From positions 50,732-114,731 of the forward strand of contig NZ_JAGEPF010000036.1 in assembly GCF_017573465.1 (NCBI RefSeq): a stretch of DNA of 64,000 nt, in the 5' to 3' direction. This document shows, piece after piece, positions 41,804 to 49,987 of this stretch. The notes beneath the pieces were generated by a model. It saw only the letters and a program-made list of their open reading frames with translations, did not search any database and had not been told where the DNA came from. How positions within the stretch are numbered: the stretch's first letter is position 1; the number at the start of each line of letters is the position of its first letter. Made by a program: the position numbers and the translations under genes. This DNA is from Actinomadura violacea (GTDB lineage Bacteria; Actinomycetota; Actinomycetes; Streptosporangiales; Streptosporangiaceae).

Positions 41804-42363
41804 CGCAGCGACCAGGTCTTCAGCGGCTCGTAGGTCAGCTGGTCGTACTGCTTGCCGGGCAGGTGGCTGCACATCAGCTGGACGGCGTCGGCCGTCCACG
41901 ACCCGGTCGCGAACGCCGACAGCGCCTCCATGAGCGGCCGCACGTCGGTCGGCTGCCGGGACCGGGCGAGGGTCATGTGCGGCCGGAACGAGCGGTGCTT
42001 GTCGGGCGGCGTCCCGGCGCGGCGGCCCGCGGCGGCGACGGACGCCGCCAGCCGGGCGAGGCCGCGCCGGTCGCCGTACAGGCCCGTCCACAGGACGCGG
42101 GCGTGCGCGCCGTTGCTCGGGAACGCGCCCCCGCCGGCCAGCGACAGCGTCATCCGCTCGTGCCGCCGGGCGGCGCGCTCCAGCCGGGGCAGCAGCCGGT
42201 CGACGGTGCGGTCGTCGCACTCTCCGAGGAAGGCGAGCGTGACGTGGAGCAGCTCCCGCCGGACCCATTTCAGCTCGGGGACGTCGTCCTTGTGCGGAAG
42301 GACGGCCTCCTCGAGCTCGTCCAGGATGTCCGGTGGCGGTACGAGCGCCACGAAGAGCCTCAT
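41740..42363 (-). CDS. thpR: RNA 2',3'-cyclic phosphodiesterase
   Basis: The 207-residue 2H phosphoesterase of the LigT/ThpR family has the paired catalytic motifs HVTL (40-43) and HMTL (129-132), in FRPHMTLARSR. It opens 2',3'-cyclic phosphates on RNA ends and ligates in vitro. The Gly/Ser-rich C-terminal 20 residues are encoded antisense to the end of the preceding gene and are probably not structural. ATG 42363 is the natural start (MRLFVALVPP is the family N-terminus). Confidence 0.9.
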   Translation of the reverse strand: MRLFVALVPPPDILDELEEAVLPHKDDVPELKWVRRELLHVTLAFLGECDDRTVDRLLPRLERAARRHERMTLSLAGGGAFPSNGAHARVLWTGLYGDRRGLARLAASVAAAGRRAGTPPDKHRSFRPHMTLARSRQPTDVRPLMEALSAFATGSWTADAVQLMCSHLPGKQYDQLTYEPLKTWSLRYSSGGGGAGRSASGGPQGTP

Positions 42364-42518
42364 GGGAACGTCCGGAGAGCCACCACTTCAGCTTTCCAGC
42401 AGACGGCACCCGTTGTCACGCGGTTGCGCTGCGCCATCGGCGCCGGTCGCCGCGCCCCACCGGCCGGGGGGCGCGGCTCAGCCGCCGAGGGCGCGGCTCA
42501 GCGGCCTGCGACCGAGCC

Positions 42519-44231
42519 TCAGCGGCCGGCGGCCGGGACGCGGCGCAACCGGGCCAGTGCGGGCCGGACGGACCCGCGCGGCGCCGCCAGCGCCGCCACC
42601 ACGATCGCGGTGGCCATCGAGATCAGCCCGCCGAGCACGATGCTGAGCCGGGGCCCGAAGTGCTCGGCCATCCAGCCGACGGTGGGCGCGCCGAGCGGGT
42701 TGGTCCCCATGAAGACGAACATGTAGAGGCCCATCACGCGGCCGCGCATCTCGGGCTGGACGCCGAGCTGCATCGTCGCGTTCGCCGACGTCGTGAAGGT
42801 CATCAGCGCGATCCCGGCGGGGACGAGCAGCACCAGGAACGACCAGTACGTCGGGGCGAGCCCGGCGGCGGTCTCCATGACGCCGAACACCACCGCGGCG
42901 ATGAGCATCAGCCGCAGCCGCGGCCTGGTCGAGCGCCGTGCGGCGAGCAGGGCACCGGTCAGCGCGCCGAGCGCCAGCATGCTGGACGCGAGGCCGAACG
43001 AGGACGCGCCGCTGTGGAAGACCTCCTTGGCGACCAGCGCGGTCGTCATCTGGAAGTTCATGCCGAACGTCGCGACGAACCCGACCATCACCAGGACGAG
43101 GACCAGGTCGCGGCGTCCCCGCACGTAGCGCAGCCCCTCGCGGAGCTGCCCCTTGGCTCGCTTGACGGTGCCGGAGTCGTGCAGCTCGCTCTCGCGCATC
43201 GCGTACAGGCCGAACAGGACGGCGCCGAACGAGGCGGCGTTCACCAGGAACACCGGGCCGGTGCCGATGACGGCGATCAGCACGCCGGCGACGGCGGGGC
43301 CGAGCAGCCGGGCGCCGTTGAAGGTGGCGCTGTTCAGCGCGATCGCGTTCGGCAGGTCGCGCTTGCCGACCATCTCGATCACGAACGACTGCCGGGTCGG
43401 GTTGTCGACGACGGTGGCGAGGCCGAGGCCGAACGCCAGCAGGTACACGTGCCAGACCTGCGCCTGCCCGGTGACGGTGAGCACGCCGAGGATCAGCGCG
43501 AGGGCGCCCATCGACACCTGCGTCAGCATCAGGACGCGGCGCTTGGGGTAGCGGTCGGCGATCACGCCGCCCCACAGCCCGAACAGCAGGAGCGGCAGGA
43601 ACTGCAGGCCGGTGGTGATGCCGAGCGCGGTGCCGTTGTTGTGGGCGAGGTCGAGGACGAGCCAGTCCTGCGCGACGCGCTGCATCCAGGTGCCGGTGTT
43701 GGAGACGACCTGGCCCATGGCGTACAGGCGGTAGTTGCGGGTCCGCAGCGAGCGGAACATGCCCCCGCCGCCGGTCCCGGTGTCGTCGTCGTCCGCGTCG
43801 CCCGCGTCGTCGGAGGCGGCGTCCTGCGGCGTGGCGTCTCGCGGCGCAGTGTCTCGCGGTGCGGTGTCTCGCGGTGCGGTGTCCTCGGGGGGTTCGACGA
43901 CGGCGTCGGTCTCCTCGGCCGTGACGACGGCCTCGGCGGCTTCGCGGGCCTGGTCGGCGGGCGGCTCGGCGGTCGTTTGGACCGCTCCAGCCGGGAGCCC
44001 GGCGCGCTCGGCGTGCGGCGGCGGCCCGGCGGCGTCCGTCCGGCCGGCCGGGTGCGCGGACGTGTGCGGGGAGGTGTGGGGAGTACGGGCGGGGGTGCGG
44101 GGGGCGGGACGGCGGCGGTGCGCGCGGGGTGCCAGGGGCAGGGCGGCGCCGCGCCGTGCGGGCCGCCCCGAGCGGGCCCCGCGCGTCGGGGCTCCGTCCG
44201 GGTCGTCAAGACCATCGTTAGCAGAAGTCAT
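42519..44231 (-). CDS. MFS exporter with long disordered N-terminus
   Basis: The 570-residue protein has about 150 disordered residues first, including tandem RDTAP repeats and an Asp stretch. The transporter follows with 12 helices of the DHA3-like branch: the start MFRSLRTRNYRLYAMGQVVS, GLWGGVIADRYPKRRVL after TMS2, and the VVDNPTRQSFVIEMVG segment common in this group. It probably exports a toxic compound. A MarR gene lies directly upstream on the same strand, and a palindrome overlapping the ATG (44231) matches part of the MarR-TetR intergenic palindrome, so MarR control is likely. Confidence 0.9.
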   Translation of the reverse strand: MTSANDGLDDPDGAPTRGARSGRPARRGAALPLAPRAHRRRPAPRTPARTPHTSPHTSAHPAGRTDAAGPPPHAERAGLPAGAVQTTAEPPADQAREAAEAVVTAEETDAVVEPPEDTAPRDTAPRDTAPRDATPQDAASDDAGDADDDDTGTGGGGMFRSLRTRNYRLYAMGQVVSNTGTWMQRVAQDWLVLDLAHNNGTALGITTGLQFLPLLLFGLWGGVIADRYPKRRVLMLTQVSMGALALILGVLTVTGQAQVWHVYLLAFGLGLATVVDNPTRQSFVIEMVGKRDLPNAIALNSATFNGARLLGPAVAGVLIAVIGTGPVFLVNAASFGAVLFGLYAMRESELHDSGTVKRAKGQLREGLRYVRGRRDLVLVLVMVGFVATFGMNFQMTTALVAKEVFHSGASSFGLASSMLALGALTGALLAARRSTRPRLRLMLIAAVVFGVMETAAGLAPTYWSFLVLLVPAGIALMTFTTSANATMQLGVQPEMRGRVMGLYMFVFMGTNPLGAPTVGWMAEHFGPRLSIVLGGLISMATAIVVAALAAPRGSVRPALARLRRVPAAGR

Positions 44232-44247
44232 TATCAAGGCTAACGAT
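44214..44247. promoter_or_regulatory. Operator-like palindrome at the MFS start
   Basis: ATCGTTAGC (44214-44222) and GCTAACGAT (44239-44247) are exact reverse complements flanking 16 nt that include the MFS ATG. The half-site GCTAAC reappears at 44859 beside the MarR and TetR starts. This is consistent with binding by MarR. Confidence 0.5.
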
Positions 44248-44330
44248 AATCGCGCGATCGCTATTCCGGCAACCGCGCCGCCGCGCGGCCCGGTCCGCAG
44301 GCGGGTCCCCGGGCGGGTCCCGGGCGGGTC

Positions 44331-44804
44331 TCAGGAGCGGCTGAGCTTGTCGATGATCGGCGCCGCGCGGCGCAGGATCTCCCGCTCCTCGTCGGTCAGC
44401 TCGCCGAGCCGCGTGGACAGCCACGCCTCCTTGCGGCGGCGCTCGGTGCGCAGCAGCGACAGGCCCTCGTCGGTGACCTTCAGCACCACCTGCCGGCCGT
44501 CGGTCGGGTGCGGGCTGCGCACCACGAGCCCGCGCTCCTCCAGGTAGGCGATGACGCGCGTCATCGACGGCGGCTGGACCTTCTCGTGGTCGGCCAGCTC
44601 GCGGGGCGTCATGGCGCCGTGCCGCTCGATGGCGGCGAGCGCCGCGAACTGGGTGAGCGACAGCGGGTTCGGCCCGCCGCCCGGCGCGGGCGGCCGCAGG
44701 TGCCGGAGCCGGCGCGACAGCCGCGCGATCGAGATGCGCAGCTCCTCGGCCAGCCCCGGAGGCGTGGCGGTCCGGCCGCCGCTCGTTGGCGTTGTCATCG
44801 TCAT
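44331..44804 (-). CDS. MarR-family transcriptional regulator
   Basis: The 157-residue winged-helix regulator has the core FAALAAIERHGAMTPRELAD, recognition region VQPPSMTRVIAYLEERGLVV, and wing SPHPTDGRQVVLKVTDEG, followed by dimerisation helices. It is transcribed in the same direction as the MFS gene 99 bp downstream and is probably its repressor. ATG 44804 follows GGGAGAACG; another ATG two codons in is possible. Palindromes sharing GCTAAC lie on both sides of the gene. Confidence 0.92.
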   Translation of the reverse strand: MTMTTPTSGGRTATPPGLAEELRISIARLSRRLRHLRPPAPGGGPNPLSLTQFAALAAIERHGAMTPRELADHEKVQPPSMTRVIAYLEERGLVVRSPHPTDGRQVVLKVTDEGLSLLRTERRRKEAWLSTRLGELTDEEREILRRAAPIIDKLSRS

Positions 44805-44846
44805 CGTTCTCCCGTGCTGATGGCCCATGCTGCCACGCCCGTCTCC

Positions 44847-44875
44847 TTGACATGCCCGGCTAACACGATTAGCTT
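44847..44875 (+). promoter_or_regulatory. Consensus promoter for the TetR gene, with internal palindrome
   Basis: TTGACA (44847-44852) and TAGCTT (44870-44875) are 17 nt apart, a good sigma-70-type promoter pointing to the TetR gene. The spacer contains GCTAA-CACGA-TTAGC (44859-44873), an inverted repeat using the half-site of the MFS operator. A bound repressor would block the promoter. Confidence 0.6.
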
Positions 44876-44909
44876 TTTGGCTATTAAGTAGTCGAAGAAG
44901 GGGGTCGGG

Positions 44910-45473
44910 ATGCCGCGCGCGGGCCTGTCGCCGGACGCGGTGGTGGACGCCGCCATCGCCGTCGTGGACGCCGGCGGACCCGGCGCCCTCACGCTCGCCG
45001 CGGTCGCCGGAAGGGCCGGGGTCGCGACCCCCTCCCTCTACAAGCATGTCCGCAACCTGGCCGAGTTGCGACAACTGGTGACCGCGAGAGTCCTGGAAGA
45101 ACTCGCCGACCGCCTCGGCACCGCCGCCATGGGGCGCTCCCGGGACGACGCCGTGGCGGCCGTCATGCGCGCCTACCGCGGCTACGTTGTGGAGCACCCT
45201 AGCCGCTACGCGTCGATGCAGCAGTCCGCCGAGGACGTCGGCGCGGGCGGCGCCGCGGGCGAGCGCGTCCTCGACGTCATCTACGCGGTGCTGCGCGGCT
45301 ACGGCCTGGACGGCCCGGACCTCGTCCACGCGACCCGCTGCCTGCGCTCGGCCGTGCACGGCTTCGCCATCCTGGAGGCCGCGGGCGGCTTCGGCCTCCC
45401 GGCGGACCTGGAGGCCAGCTACGAGCGGCTCATCACCGTGCTCACCTCCGGTTTCTCCCAGACCAGGGTGTGA
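44910..45473 (+). CDS. TetR-family regulator (WHG-domain type)
   Basis: The 187-residue regulator has an N-terminal TetR helix-turn-helix (about 5-55: LTLAAVAGRAGVATPSLYKH) and a C-terminal TetR/WHG-type ligand domain (VMRAYRGYVVEHPSRYASMQ; the HGFAILEAAGGF segment). It is divergent from the MarR gene; a consensus promoter with an operator-like palindrome lies in the 105-bp space. Its own ligand and target are unknown. It may share the palindrome with MarR or regulate itself. Confidence 0.9.
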   Translation: MPRAGLSPDAVVDAAIAVVDAGGPGALTLAAVAGRAGVATPSLYKHVRNLAELRQLVTARVLEELADRLGTAAMGRSRDDAVAAVMRAYRGYVVEHPSRYASMQQSAEDVGAGGAAGERVLDVIYAVLRGYGLDGPDLVHATRCLRSAVHGFAILEAAGGFGLPADLEASYERLITVLTSGFSQTRV

Positions 45474-45509
45474 CGGCCCTCTCCCACGCCCGCCGCGTAA
45501 CCTGATCGC

Positions 45510-45881
45510 ATGACCCCTCCGCGCCGCCCGGACCCGCCGCCCATGCGGACCAACGACGTCCGCGTGGCCCTCGCGGGCACCGCGGCGTGGGCGGTCGCGC
45601 TCGTCGTCCTGCTGATCACTGGGACGCCGTCCGGGGACCGCTGGTGGCTGTGGGTGTGCGTCACCGGCATCGTGACCGGGCTGTTCGGCGTCTGGTACAT
45701 CCCGCGGCTGCAGGCGGGCCGCGAGCGGCAGGAGGCCGCCCGCGCCGCCCGGCGCGACGCCGCGGTCGAGGACGCGGTGCAGGTCTCCGGGGCCGGTACG
45801 GCCGGGGCCACGCGCCAGGACCTCGTCGCGGAGACCTCCGCGGCCTCCGACCCCGCGGAGACCTCCGACGCGGACGTCTAG
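45510..45881 (+). CDS. DUF2530 membrane protein
   Basis: The 123-residue protein carries the DUF2530 signature PPPMRTNDVRVALAGTAAW, with two membrane helices (AAWAVALVVLLITG and WWLWVCVTGIVTGLFGVWYI) and a charged tail. The family is confined to actinobacteria and has no known function. It ends 28 nt before the convergent sacsin-like gene; the short space holds repeated CTCTACGGCTC motifs. Confidence 0.85.
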   Translation: MTPPRRPDPPPMRTNDVRVALAGTAAWAVALVVLLITGTPSGDRWWLWVCVTGIVTGLFGVWYIPRLQAGRERQEAARAARRDAAVEDAVQVSGAGTAGATRQDLVAETSAASDPAETSDADV

Positions 45882-45908
45882 GGCTCTACGGCTCCAGGCT
45901 CTACGGCT

Positions 45909-48902
45909 CTAGGGCTCCAGGTCGTCCTCGGCCAGCAGGACGGGCAGGGCGTCCGGGTCGCGCAGGACGGCCTCGGCGAGGAGCCTGGCCGCCCAGTCCC
46001 CGCAGGCCCAGGCGAGCGCGCGCGCGAGGCCGCCGGTCCCGCTCGCGTGGATCTCGCCGTCCCGCGTCCACCATGGGACGTCCTGGCCGTCGACCATGAG
46101 CCGCTCGTGCGCGAGGTAGGTGTCCGGTGCGTCCGGCAGGACGGCCCGGACGGCGTCCGGCACGGGCCGCTTCTCTCCGGCCGTTTCCACCGCGCCCGGC
46201 ACCTCGTCGCCGGCCAAGGGGAGGTCGAGCAGTTCGGCGAGCCGTGTATCCCGGCCCTGCGCGGCGATCACGAGTGGCTGGCCCGCCAGGAGCGGCAGGA
46301 CGTCGGGGCCGTCCAGGACGAGGGCGTCCGCAGCGTCCACGACCTCGACCGCGCCGTCCACGACCGCGCGCACGTGTTCGGGCGGTTCCACGGTCACGTC
46401 GGCGTCGGCGAGGGCCGTCCACAGGCCGCCTAGTTGGACGCGGCTGACGGCGCGCTCCGGATCGCCCATCCGGTCGAGGAGTTCCTGCGCTCCACCGGGT
46501 TCCGCAAGCAGATCGGGCAGGGACGTACGGACGCCCAAGGCCAGCAGTAGCTGCTCGTCGAACCCTTCAGGCGCGACGTCGTAGAGCCCTGCGAGCGCCT
46601 CGTCCCCCTCTAGCCGGAACTCTCCCGGCCTACGGCCGTCCAGGATGGGGCGGTGGCTCAGCCACCACGCCGTGTAGGACGCCACAACGGCACGGTGTCC
46701 CGTGTACAGGGCGACATGGGCGGGTTCCACGATCGCGGACCGCCATGGCGGCGCGGCCAGGAGCCGCAGCGCGCCCGGCCAGTCGTCGACGAGCTCCAGG
46801 TCGCGGACGGCCTGGAACTCGGGCACGAGCGGCGGCAGTTCCTGCGGGCCGATCCGTTCGAGGACGTCGTCGGCCCACCGGTCCTCGTCGTCGAGATCGA
46901 GGGTCTCGGCCTCGTCCACCAGGCCGGACAGGTTCACGTCCTCGGCGCTAGCGAGCGCGAAGCCGTCCAGCACGCCGGCGGCGGCGAGGGTCTCGGCGCC
47001 CCACCGCTCCAGCGCCTCCGGGGCGACGACGCCGAACGGCGCGTCCCCGGCCATCACGGTGCGCAGCGGGCTGTCCGGCAGGAGCAGCTCGCCGGCCGGG
47101 TAGAGATCGCCGTCGTCGCCGGGGAGCGCCAGCTCCGACAGCCACGGCTCGTCGCCCGGGTCGAGCCGCGCCGCCGCGACCAGGCCCAGCACGGCCTCGG
47201 CGACCGCGCCGGGGTCTTCGGCGTCGAAGGAGTCGTCGACCGCGGCCCGCACCGCCGGGTCGGCGAGCACCGCCCGCGGGCCCGCCTCGACCGCGCCCAG
47301 CCGCAGCAGCAGCGGGTGCACGGCCTCGGGGTGCACGAACCGCAGCCCGAGCGCGTCCAGGCCCGCCGGGTCGACACCGTCCGCGACGAGCAGGCCGCGC
47401 GGCCCGCGCACCAGCCGCCCCGTCTCTCCCGCCAGTGGCACCGGGAGCGCCCCCAGGGCGTCCCTGGCGGCCTCGGTGAGCGCCTCGTACACCCGGTGCC
47501 ACCAGCGCGGTCCGCGGTCCACAGCGGCCAGCTCGTCGACGACGTCGGCGATTTCGACGCGGCGGACGCCGAGCGCGGCGAGCGCCGGGCTGCGCGCGGG
47601 CCAGCCGGGCGGCAGCAGCCCGCCGACGACGGCCTCGTCGCCGGCACGGCCCGCGAGCAGGTCCAGGAACGCGGCGGGGGCGTCCAGCGCAACGGCGTCC
47701 CGGCCGCGCATGCGGCGGCCTTCAGGGTCGTCGGGAACCGGGAGCAGCGCCGCTTCCGGGAGCAGTTCGCGGATGGCCCGCCGTAGCTGCGCGTCCAGTT
47801 CCCCTGCGCCCACAGGCCCGGGCACAAGGTCGAGCAACCGGGGCTCTGCAGGACGCGCCTTGAGCAGCTCCACATAAGCCTCAGCGGCACGAGCCACCAG
47901 GAAGTCGGTCAAGGGCCCAGGCGCGACATGCCGCCTGTCGGGGGCGAGCGGGAACGACGCGATCAGCAACGCCGGCAGGTCGAGCCGCTCATCGCTGGGC
48001 GTGGGCGCATGCAGTACAGCGGGCGTGCCGTCGGGCAGCCCGTCCTCAGGCAGCGCCCACCGGACCTGCCATGAGGCGCGCGCCCGTTCCTCCACGGGCC
48101 GGTCCTCTAGCAGTTCTCCAGGCGTCGCCCCATGCGCCTCGACGGTCCGCCACGCCTGCCCGTCGACGACGACCAGGCCCGCTTGGCGCCGCTCCGCGGA
48201 GAGCACGCGCACGTCCCCGTCGATGTCGATCTCGACGGACTCCAGAGCGGGCAACGCCAGCATCAGCGCCGCGTCCACCTGCTCCAACTGCCGCCGCACG
48301 GACTCGGCCGCACCCGCCCGCAGCGGCAGCCGCACCACCGTGTCGAACCCGCCGGGGATCTCCGGCGGCTCGTCCGCCGCGAACGGCAGCCGCAGCAGCG
48401 GGACCCGGCCCTCCCGCCGCGCCAGCTCGTCCGCGACCCCGGCGAGGCCGCCCGCCAGCTCCCGGGCCCGCTCCTCCGACCACGCGACCCCGCCCGTGCG
48501 CGACGCGATCGACGGCGCGGACGTCACGGCCACGACGGCGGCGAACCCGACGCCGAACCGCCCCACCGCGCCCGCGTCGTCGCGTTTCGCCGACGCCCGC
48601 AGCGTCGACAGCGCCTCGACGCCCGCGGCGTCCAGCGGCGCGCCCGTGTTGGCCGCCGTCAGGACCGCGCCGGCGGAGTGCAGCGCCAGCCGCAGCCGCC
48701 CCGGCACGGCGGCGCGCAGCGCGGCGTCCGCCGCGTTCTGCGCCAGCTCGATGACCACGCGGTCGCGGTAGCCGCCGAGGGCGTGGTCCTCCTCGGTGTT
48801 GGCGTCCTCGCGGAACCGCGCCGGGGACTCCTCCCAGGCGCGCAGGACGCGCTCGCGCAGCACGCGCGTGCCGAACGGATCCGGGGCCACCGCCGTCACC
48901 AC
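45909..48902 (-). CDS. Sacsin/Hsp90-like GHKL ATPase
   Basis: The 997-residue protein has an N-terminal ATP-binding fold of the sacsin/Hsp90 type (about 20-260). The N-box is ELAQNAADA (52-60), then ANTGAPLD (84-91) and GRFGVGF (114-120), which bind ATP and magnesium. The remaining 700 residues are acidic and leucine-rich with no domain I recognise. The role may be chaperone-like, or a regulated ATPase; the family is widespread in actinobacteria without a known function. GTG 48902 follows GCGAGG. It is followed by DUF2530 (convergent) and preceded by DUF3027 on the same strand 64 nt away, a probable operon. Confidence 0.85.
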   Translation of the reverse strand: MVTAVAPDPFGTRVLRERVLRAWEESPARFREDANTEEDHALGGYRDRVVIELAQNAADAALRAAVPGRLRLALHSAGAVLTAANTGAPLDAAGVEALSTLRASAKRDDAGAVGRFGVGFAAVVAVTSAPSIASRTGGVAWSEERARELAGGLAGVADELARREGRVPLLRLPFAADEPPEIPGGFDTVVRLPLRAGAAESVRRQLEQVDAALMLALPALESVEIDIDGDVRVLSAERRQAGLVVVDGQAWRTVEAHGATPGELLEDRPVEERARASWQVRWALPEDGLPDGTPAVLHAPTPSDERLDLPALLIASFPLAPDRRHVAPGPLTDFLVARAAEAYVELLKARPAEPRLLDLVPGPVGAGELDAQLRRAIRELLPEAALLPVPDDPEGRRMRGRDAVALDAPAAFLDLLAGRAGDEAVVGGLLPPGWPARSPALAALGVRRVEIADVVDELAAVDRGPRWWHRVYEALTEAARDALGALPVPLAGETGRLVRGPRGLLVADGVDPAGLDALGLRFVHPEAVHPLLLRLGAVEAGPRAVLADPAVRAAVDDSFDAEDPGAVAEAVLGLVAAARLDPGDEPWLSELALPGDDGDLYPAGELLLPDSPLRTVMAGDAPFGVVAPEALERWGAETLAAAGVLDGFALASAEDVNLSGLVDEAETLDLDDEDRWADDVLERIGPQELPPLVPEFQAVRDLELVDDWPGALRLLAAPPWRSAIVEPAHVALYTGHRAVVASYTAWWLSHRPILDGRRPGEFRLEGDEALAGLYDVAPEGFDEQLLLALGVRTSLPDLLAEPGGAQELLDRMGDPERAVSRVQLGGLWTALADADVTVEPPEHVRAVVDGAVEVVDAADALVLDGPDVLPLLAGQPLVIAAQGRDTRLAELLDLPLAGDEVPGAVETAGEKRPVPDAVRAVLPDAPDTYLAHERLMVDGQDVPWWTRDGEIHASGTGGLARALAWACGDWAARLLAEAVLRDPDALPVLLAEDDLEP

Positions 48903-48966
48903 CTCGCCGCGCGGGCCGCGGCTCGTCGCGGGGACGGGCGGCGCCCCCGATCCGGTCTCGTCGCGA

Positions 48967-49824
48967 TCAGCTGTGCCCGAGCGCCTCGTCGTCCAGCGGC
49001 TCGGCCTCCTCGGCCGCCGCCGGGACGACGTCGTAGCCCAGCTCGTCGATCACCGGCGGGTTGTGCTCGGACGCCGCCGGGAGGTTGACGGCCTCGGAGT
49101 GCGCGCCGCAGCCGTGGTCGGCGGACACCACGCGCCCGTCGTCGGGGGCGTACTCGTTGGCGCACACGCCGAACACCTGCCGCAGGCCGCCGGCGAGCGC
49201 CACGTAGAACCCGCAGGTGGAGCACTGCGCGGGCGCGGACGCGGCGATCGGCGCGCGGGGCCCCGCGACGCCGTCGTACCAGCGGGCGGCGGCCTCGTCG
49301 CGGCCCTCGCGCGACAGCACCCGGGCGCGGCCGAGGCCGAGCTCCCACTGCGCCTCGCGCTCGGCGGAGTCGTCGACCTGCGCGTAGCCGGGGGTGAGCC
49401 GGACGTCGTCGGGCGCGGTCGGCAGCAGGTCGCCGGGGCCGAGGTCGCCGGGCCGCAGCCGGTCCAGCCACGGCACCCACTCCGGCGCGAGCAGCGCGTC
49501 GTCGCCGGGCAGCAGCACGCACTCGCTCACCGTGACGATCTTGGCGCGGGCGGCGCGGGTGACCGTGACGGCCCAGCGCCAGCCGACATAGGCCGGGTCC
49601 AGCGCGGCGAAATAGTGCGTGACCACCCGGTCGCCCTCGGCGCGCAGGCCGAGGTGCTCCCCGACCGGCGCCGGGCGGGCGGTCTCCTCGGCGGCCGTCC
49701 GCGCGAGGTCCACCGCCTCGGCGCAGGCGGGGTCGACGGCGGGCGGCCGGGCCCGGCGGGCGGACCCGGAGGCGGTGGGCGCGGCGGCGGTACGCGCGGG
49801 GCTGGACTGACGCGTTGGGCTCAC
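48967..49824 (-). CDS. DUF3027 protein
   Basis: The 285-residue protein matches the actinobacterial DUF3027 family: DPACAEAVDLARTAAEE, then EHLGLRAEGDRVVTHYFAAL, YVGWRWAVTVTRA, and a C-terminal cysteine cluster (CSTCGFYV, VCANEYAPDDG, HGCGAHSE) that may bind metal. Function unknown. It lies directly upstream of the sacsin-like ATPase on the same strand. GTG 49824 is used; ATG 49842 would add 6 residues and neither has a good ribosome site. Confidence 0.85.
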   Translation of the reverse strand: MSPTRQSSPARTAAAPTASGSARRARPPAVDPACAEAVDLARTAAEETARPAPVGEHLGLRAEGDRVVTHYFAALDPAYVGWRWAVTVTRAARAKIVTVSECVLLPGDDALLAPEWVPWLDRLRPGDLGPGDLLPTAPDDVRLTPGYAQVDDSAEREAQWELGLGRARVLSREGRDEAAARWYDGVAGPRAPIAASAPAQCSTCGFYVALAGGLRQVFGVCANEYAPDDGRVVSADHGCGAHSEAVNLPAASEHNPPVIDELGYDVVPAAAEEAEPLDDEALGHS

Positions 49825-49987
49825 CCCTCGATTCTCGCGCATCACGGGGCATGACCGGACACGCGGGCCCGCGGCGGGCGCGAGGTGATCCGGCCCGCCG
49901 AAGGGGAACGTACCCTCAATCAAGCGGCCGGGCGGGCCGCGACGGGCCGGGACCGGCACGGACCCCGCGAGGAGAGAACAGGGCGCG

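Noticed and set aside
45881..45915. Repeated CTCTACGGCTC motifs as a CRISPR or iteron-like array
   Set aside because: Units are too short and irregular, and lie only between two convergent stops.
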